Source: Chondrosia reniformis
Taxonomy: Eukaryota; Porifera; Demospongiae; Chondrillida; Chondrillidae
Reading direction: 5' to 3'
Assembly: GCA_947172415.1 (NCBI GenBank)
Contig: OX359199.1
Coordinates: 1,638,001 to 1,702,000 of the forward strand
DNA length: 64,000 nt
Both the position numbers and the translations under genes were made by a program. Positions 59,067-64,000 of the stretch are shown here, piece by piece. How positions within the stretch are numbered: the stretch's first letter is position 1; each line of letters begins with the position of its first letter. Below the pieces are notes generated by a model, which was not told where the DNA came from, made no database searches, and saw only the letters and a program-made list of their open reading frames with translations.

Positions 59067-60050
59067 CTGATTCATTGTCTGAACTGCTGCTGCTCTCTAC
59101 ATCACATACATCAGGACCACAGTTGTCAGGGTCTTGAGTTGTCACAGGCAGGGCAGTAGCTGATGGGTCCTGATGCAACTCAGAAGGAATATCCACAGCA
59201 CCTTGCTCATGGTCACATGCTGAATCCAATGGCAGTTCAGGTGGCACATCATCATCATTATCTGAGATATGGAACATAAAAATAAGTGTGTATCTAAACT
59301 CCATGTTGGATAATGATGCTTATAATTAGAATATAGTATTCAGCAGCCATCCAAACCAACCAGTGGCTTGTGTACACAATCAGCCCACATGGTACCTGGT
59401 GCAAAGTGCTGCTTTTAGTGCATTAACACGACGAAGTGCTGTGGTGGCTAAGAGCAAATAATAGAGTGAAATCTTGCACAGTATGTGCAGAATGGCTAGG
59501 GACCAATGCAGGATAGAGTTCTGAACATTTGATTTGCTGGAAAGAACGGACAACGCCTATAGGTGCCAATAATGCCAGCCCTAACCCTAAGTGTTGTGGC
59601 GGCTTCTTCCATATATTATTGGAAGGCTATTTCCATCAATAAGTGGAACAAGTGGCATGCATGGCTTACTTTTAGGTGAACAGTTGAAGGAAAATCACAA
59701 AAAGTGGCCATAATAGGCGACCTTAAACTAGCTATAGCTGGCTACCCATACAAAGACAATAATTATGCAGTTGTAAGATATCATAGTGCACATGGTTAAG
59801 TAGTGAGAGCATACGAAAATAACGCACCTTCCACAGTGCTGGGACTTCGTGAGACATCAGTAGTTATCCATTTTCCACAAGTTTCGTTGAAGAATATAGC
59901 CTTCGGTGCTTCTTGTACGTCTTCATTGCTAAAAACGCACTACAATGCTCACACAAGACGTGCCTAGGTTTCTTTGTAGGGGAAGATTGTTTTTATACTT
60001 CTTGACTCGATAGAACAGCGTTGGTTGAGACACAGGCACAGCTTCATTGA
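59067..60050 (-). pseudogene. N-terminal stub of an EnSpm-like transposase
   Basis: At about 59827-60050 (minus) the text RHVLCEHCSAFLAMKTYKKH then, after a one-base frame change, FFNETCGKWITTD resembles the C..C...H zinc motif that opens animal EnSpm transposases. A downstream exon, 59261-59067, is acidic (DNDDDVPPELP...SSSSSDNES) as is usual for that family. Nothing corresponding to the catalytic domain follows; the next sequence is the subterminal repeat array. Confidence 0.5.
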
Positions 60051-60200
60051 TTGTCAGCCATTTTGCTACATTACGTCATGAACTATTAAGTTGCGCAACT
60101 TTTAATTGACGTATACGTATACGTAATTAAGCTAGTACGATCGATGGCATCGCAATCGTATGTGCTGCAGCTGCTAGCACTTCAGCTGTCAGCTGCTTAA
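60051..60200. promoter_or_regulatory. Probable bidirectional promoter region
   Basis: About 150 bp separate the divergent start regions of the transposase stub (minus) and the cargo gene (plus). The region has TACGTCATGA and TTGACGTATACGTATACG phrases (CRE-like half sites) and a TGCAGCTGCTAGCACTTCAGC stretch (in overlapping parts) with E-box-like CAGCTG. Function is inferred from position only. Confidence 0.35.
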
Positions 60201-63011
60201 GTGATGGAGAAGGAGAGTCTCAGCGATGACCTCTTTAACCCTCAGTCATCTGGTCCCGAAAGTGACACGGACCCGATCGTGACTGGACCAATATCTTTCT
60301 CAGAATACCAGAGCATTAGCAGGAGCAAATTTGGACGAGTTTCTACGCAGTCATACATCCTACAGACTAGTGATCCAAGCTCTAGTGACGATGAGGATGT
60401 ACCTACAAATTCTATGAAGAAGAGACAGCTTCAGAAATTGAAAGGGAAGTGTCCTGCAAAAAGCAGGAAAGCTTCACCACCAGTGACACCTAAGACAACA
60501 CAGACGAGACCCAAGATGACCCAGACAAGGCCCAAGATGACCCAGGCAAGACCCAAGACAACCCAGGCGAGGCCCAAGACGTCCCAGGTGAGACCCCAGA
60601 CGACCCAGGTGAGACCCAAGACGACCCAGGTGAGACCCCAGACGACCCAGGTGAGACCCCAGACGACCCAGGCGAGGCCCAAGATGACCCCAGCACCCAG
60701 GTCAACCCTAACTCATGTGACCCCCAGTAGCACACCTACTCCAGAGCTGCCCAGTGACACACTTGCTCCAGTGCTGCCCTGTGAAACACTTGCTCCAGTG
60801 CTGCCCTGTGACACACTTGCTCCAGTGCTGCCCTGTGACACACCAGCTCCAGAGCTGCCCAGTGACACACCAGCTCCGGTGCTGCCCTGTGACACACCAG
60901 CTTCAGTGCTGCCCTGTGACACACCAGCTCCAGTGCTGCCCTGTGACATACTTGCTCCAGTGCTGCCCTGTGACACACCAGCTCCGATGCTGCCCTGTGA
61001 CACACCTGCTCCAGTGCTGCCCTGTGAAACACCAGCTCCAGAGCTGCCCAGTGACACACCAGCTCCGGTGCTGCCCTGTGACACACCAGCTTCAGTGCTG
61101 CCCTGTGACACACCAGCTCCGATGCTGCCCTGTGACACACCTGCTCCAGTGCTGCCCTGTGACACACTTGCTCCAGTGCTGCCCTGTGACACGCTTGCTC
61201 CAGTGCTGCCCTGTGAAACACTTGCTCCAGTGCTGCCCTGTGACACACTTGCTCCAGTGCTGCCCTGTGACACACCAGCTCCAGAGCTGCCCAGTGACAC
61301 ACCAGCTCCGGTGCTGCCCTGTGACACACCAGCTTCAGTGCTGCCCTGTGACACACCAGCTCCAGTGCTGCCCTGTGACATACTTGCTCCAGTGCTGCCC
61401 TGTGACACACCTGCTTCAGTGCTGCCCAGTGACACACCAGCTCCGGTGCTGCCCTGTGACACACCTGCTCCAGTGCTGCCCAGTGACACACCTGCTTCAG
61501 TGCTGCCCTGTGACACACCAGCTCCAGTGCTGCCCAGTGACACACCTGCTTCAGTGCTGCCCAGTGACACACCAGCTCCAGTGCTGCCCTGTGACACACC
61601 TGCTCCAGTGCTGCCCTGTGACACACCTGCTCCAGTGCTGCCCTGTGACACACCTGCTTCAGTGCTGCCCTGTGACACACCTGCTTCAGTGCTGCCCTGT
61701 GACACACCTGCTTCAGTGCTGCCCTGTGACACACCTGCTTCAGTGCTGCCCTGTGACACACCTGCTTCAGTGCTGCCCATGACCAGTGACACCCCACAAG
61801 GTTTGCTACAGTAAACATAATACTATAAAACTAGTGCATAAGTGTTGTCTTGCAGCATGAATAGGCCTGCAGTGATTTGTTGCCTTTCACTGAAATGCCT
61901 CTCTATCATTTAGTTCAACTGCGGGGTGACTCATTTGTTCTTCAGGAATTTGTGAAGACTAATCAGCTCCTTGCCAACTTAATGGAAGGTGTGCAGTCAA
62001 TCATTTGTCGTGTGACCGCTTTGGAGGATAACGTTGGTAGCAGCAGCACTAGCAGCAGGGCTCCTCAAACTCAGAAGACTCCTTGGATTAAGGATGTTCC
62101 ACTTGCTGTTAGGGTAAGTACCCTTTTGCAAAGCATGGGTACATGTGACTGGCTAGTGACATCTGAGAAGAACTCCCAGTGATGCAACTTAGCTAGTTGA
62201 ACAGCCCTTTTCAACATGCATGTTGCAAGGACCATTGACTATATACATTTGTATATGGTTTGTATAATATGTCTGTCTATATTATATGTGTGTACATGTG
62301 TCACTCCATTCCTGCAGAGAGAAACAAGAAGAGTCTACAACATGCTACGTACAGAGGATGATGATTTCAATGGCTGGTTGATTGCTCCTGGGTAAGAGTA
62401 CACGTGTTGCATTAAGGACTCCACACCTAAATGTGTAAACCAAATGCTTAAGTCCTTGTATGATCACACTTCAGGATCACGTTTAAAACTGGGGCCAACC
62501 AGACTGTGGCAAATCGTCTGGTGCAGGAGGTGAAAGGGCTCAATTCAGAGTTTTTATCACAACATATCACTGGTAAGAACTCTAAAAGATAGCTATAGTA
62601 TTCCCTGATATATTTTCTTATGTGCTCCCCATGTATGTAGATGCAGTATACAGATTTTATAAAAGTACTTGTGAGCAGATGTCTGTGCAACGACGTGGCA
62701 AACAGCCAATGAAGCAAACACTTCAGAGGAGGCGTGAGCGACTGAATAGGGTACGTAAATGTCACTGCATGTATGTATATTCATAAAAGTACTATATTAT
62801 GGTTATGCTTGCTTAATGTGCAATTTATCTTTGTATACTCTATTGAATTACTTAGAAATTACAGGAACGAAATGCTGCTCTTGACAAAATGACATTTTCA
62901 GAAGAAGGCCAGCGTGAGAGGTGGAAACCGGCAATCCATATAGATATGATGTCTAGTGAGGACAGTGCTATGGAAGGTGATTGCGGTGAAGACTCTGCCA
63001 TGGAGAAGTAA
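60201..63011 (+). CDS. Second ORF (cargo) of the CACTA-like element, repeat-rich, 745 aa
   Basis: Exons 60201-61800, 61914-62113, 62318-62391, 62475-62572, 62641-62750 and 62856-63011; phases 1, 0, 2, 1, 0 match at every junction. Residues 1-90 are acidic/Ser-rich, then ~12 TQxRPK hexapeptides (Lys/Arg-rich), then ~37 nonapeptides DTPAPVLPC. Exon 2 begins VQLRGDSFVLQEFVKTNQLL and looks helical. Later exons are basic (RRRERLNRKLQERN) and may bind nucleic acid. An alternative C-terminus in another frame (to a stop at 63157, ending PAWLFKD) looks coding but could not be joined. Family not recognised. The position suggests an accessory protein of the transposon; no transposase domain is seen. Confidence 0.65.
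60735..61785 (+). repeat. Coding minisatellite, 27-bp units (~37 copies)
   Basis: 27-bp units encode DTPAPVLPC with variants LAPVLPC, PASVLPC, PAPELPS and ILAPVLPC. Higher-order periodicity is visible: blocks containing PAPELPSDTPAPVLPC and then PASVLPC recur three times, showing block duplications. The array is free of stops in several frames on both strands, which generates 340-360 codon shadow ORFs. Confidence 0.95.
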
Positions 63012-63159
63012 TCAGGTCAACCTTATGATGAAACGTCTTGATGACAAAATTAACTTGGAGAAGTCGGCTCAAGCAAAGCGGAGAGTGTTATCAACGTCAG
63101 CTTCTTCTCGTTTAAAGCCAGTATCTGGAACATTTCCAGCTTGGTTATTTAAGGATTAG

Positions 63160-63547
63160 TGATCAGCTACTGACCATGACATAACATATGCATCTTATAT
63201 TTATATATTTTGCAGTTGATGTTAACGTTAGTGGTATGTATTATCTTTTATTCTGAGTTAATTATTAAGTATAATCAATGTAAATGAAATTTACGAGTAT
63301 AGACATCGATGATTTTAAGGTGCATGCATATACAGTACTACTAAAGGAAATGAGCAGGACTTTTCATATTTCCTGCACCACTGGAAATGTACAGGACATG
63401 CCATCTATCCTGTATATAGGAAATTGTATTGTATATGTTGCCCTATGCTGCAGCAGGAAATGTACAGGAAATCTACCAGAAACGTGGCATATCCTGTACA
63501 TTACCTTCACCAATACTGCACCAGAAAATTTGAAATTTCTTCCAGTG
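63160..63547. other. 3' flank of the cargo gene and right subterminal region
   Basis: About 150 bp of plain AT-rich sequence, then from 63360 a cluster of TTTCCTG/CAGGAAA and TCCTGTA motifs in both orientations up to the CAGTG end. No tandem array is seen on this side, unlike the left end. Confidence 0.6.
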
Positions 63548-64000
63548 TATATAGCTATATACTTTCGTTGCGTGACATTTATATAGTGACCGAAGTCTGA
63601 TCTTGGCTGGGGGACCAAAGTCCTATTAAGTTGGCAATCAGTGATCGCCTCCCAGTCATCCAAAGATGGAAAAAATTCATCAAAGAACTGTGCAAAGGCT
63701 AAAATGATCAGAAATAATCACAGTGATTATTTCTGATCATTTTAGCCTTTGCACAGGCTTAGTGCAATTAACTCCCTTTGTCATTGTGAGTGCTCAGTCT
63801 CACTTAGACTGTAGCCTCCATCCTCACTTAAAATGAAACCACAAGTGTTTCACTTGTGGTGGATTTATAAGTGAGGGCAGTCATCCAATTTACCATCATT
63901 GAAGTGTACCACACTGATGAGCCCAAATGAGGGCGAAACAGCTGTCTGTGGTTCTTTGATGAATTTTTTCCATCTTTGGATGACTGGGAGGTGATCACTG
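63548..64000. mobile_element. Hammerhead-bearing palindromic element, second copy, cut by window edge
   Basis: Begins with the right part of the boundary repeat and then matches 35480-35905 with few differences, including the GTGCAAAGGCTAAAATGATC hairpin. The right arm is truncated at base 64000. Confidence 0.85.
63908..63952 (+). ncRNA. Type I hammerhead ribozyme, second copy
   Basis: ACCACA, CTGATGA, GCCC-AAATGA-GGGC, GAA, ACA-GC-TGT, C63946 (cleavage), TGTGGT. It differs from the 35806 copy inside the motif only at the last base of stem II (C instead of T). That turns a G-U pair into G-C, so pairing is kept. Confidence 0.8.

Larger units (their letters stand above)
58087..63547. mobile_element. 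CACTA/EnSpm-like transposon with CACTG ends
   Basis: Left end CACTGCACCAAAAGTAG; right end complement CACTGGAAGAAATTTC. It is flanked by TAT on both sides, and the unoccupied sequence in copy 1 (TTTTATATAGCTATATAC near 35446) contains that TAT once, giving a 3-bp target duplication. Both subterminal regions are crowded with TTTCCTGTA/TACAGGAAA motifs. Inside are a stub of an EnSpm-like transposase (minus) and a large second gene (plus). With the catalytic part of the transposase gone, it would need help to move. Confidence 0.8.

Noticed and set aside
60431-61818. Long ORFs on both strands and other frames (up to 360 codons) across the nonapeptide array
   Set aside because: The 27-bp period is a multiple of three with no stops in several frames, so these are shadows; only the + frame joined by phase-matched exons is kept.
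58087-64000. Missing N-lobe of the truncated kinase further upstream
   Set aside because: No Gly loop, VAVK or HRD-type sequence on the minus strand to the window edge; the region is transposon.

Overview
The window looks like metazoan nuclear DNA, most likely from a demosponge of the Amphimedon type. The reasons are its high A+T, compact multi-exon genes with canonical GT-AG introns, a local family of receptor tyrosine kinases (RTKs) with signal peptide, fibronectin-like ectodomain, one membrane helix and a split kinase domain, and a dense load of DNA transposons and palindromic MITE-like elements. Species assignment is inference. All exon models were built by eye from splice sites, reading-phase bookkeeping and comparison between paralogs.

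Layout. 1-2323 (+): 3' end of a proline-rich, SH2-domain adaptor-like gene. 2988-17328 (-): RTK-A, 18 readable exons (806 codons), convergent with the SH2 gene; its introns hold a dead pogo-type transposase gene, a dead LINE and several palindromic elements. 20184-35439 and 36002-58086: a large tandem duplication. Each copy carries one intact 22-exon RTK (RTK-B, 948 aa, 20381-34127; RTK-C, 960 aa, 36201-56750; both -) followed upstream by a truncated fragment of a different kinase (34541-35409 and 57172-58043). The second copy was swollen by insertions: two Helitron-like elements (46053-49040, 50413-52176) and a complete ISL2EU-type transposon (52372-56297) with a THAP-DDE transposase and a SWIM-YqaJ-PHD protein. 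58087-63547: a CACTA/EnSpm-like element with CACTG ends and a TAT target duplication, carrying a multi-exon gene with a huge nonapeptide repeat and only a stub of its transposase. The duplication provides empty sites that define these insertions to the base.

The most striking signal is RNA. The palindromic element at the junction of the two RTK copies (35440-36001), and its second copy at the right edge of the window, each contain a complete type I hammerhead ribozyme fold (35806-35850, 63908-63952): CTGATGA core, paired stem II, GAAA, a tiny stem III, a GTC cleavage site and a six-base-pair stem I. A third, more compact hammerhead with a loopless stem III sits in an otherwise unrelated palindromic element at 12111-12147. 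Degenerate versions occur in further palindromes. The hammerhead element sits at the RTK duplication boundaries.

The kinases keep the catalytic Lys, Glu, HRD and DFG, so they are predicted active, yet none has a tyrosine in the activation loop. A 300-bp stretch covering the catalytic-loop exon is nearly identical in RTK-A and the two other copies although flanking intron sequence is not, which suggests gene conversion.
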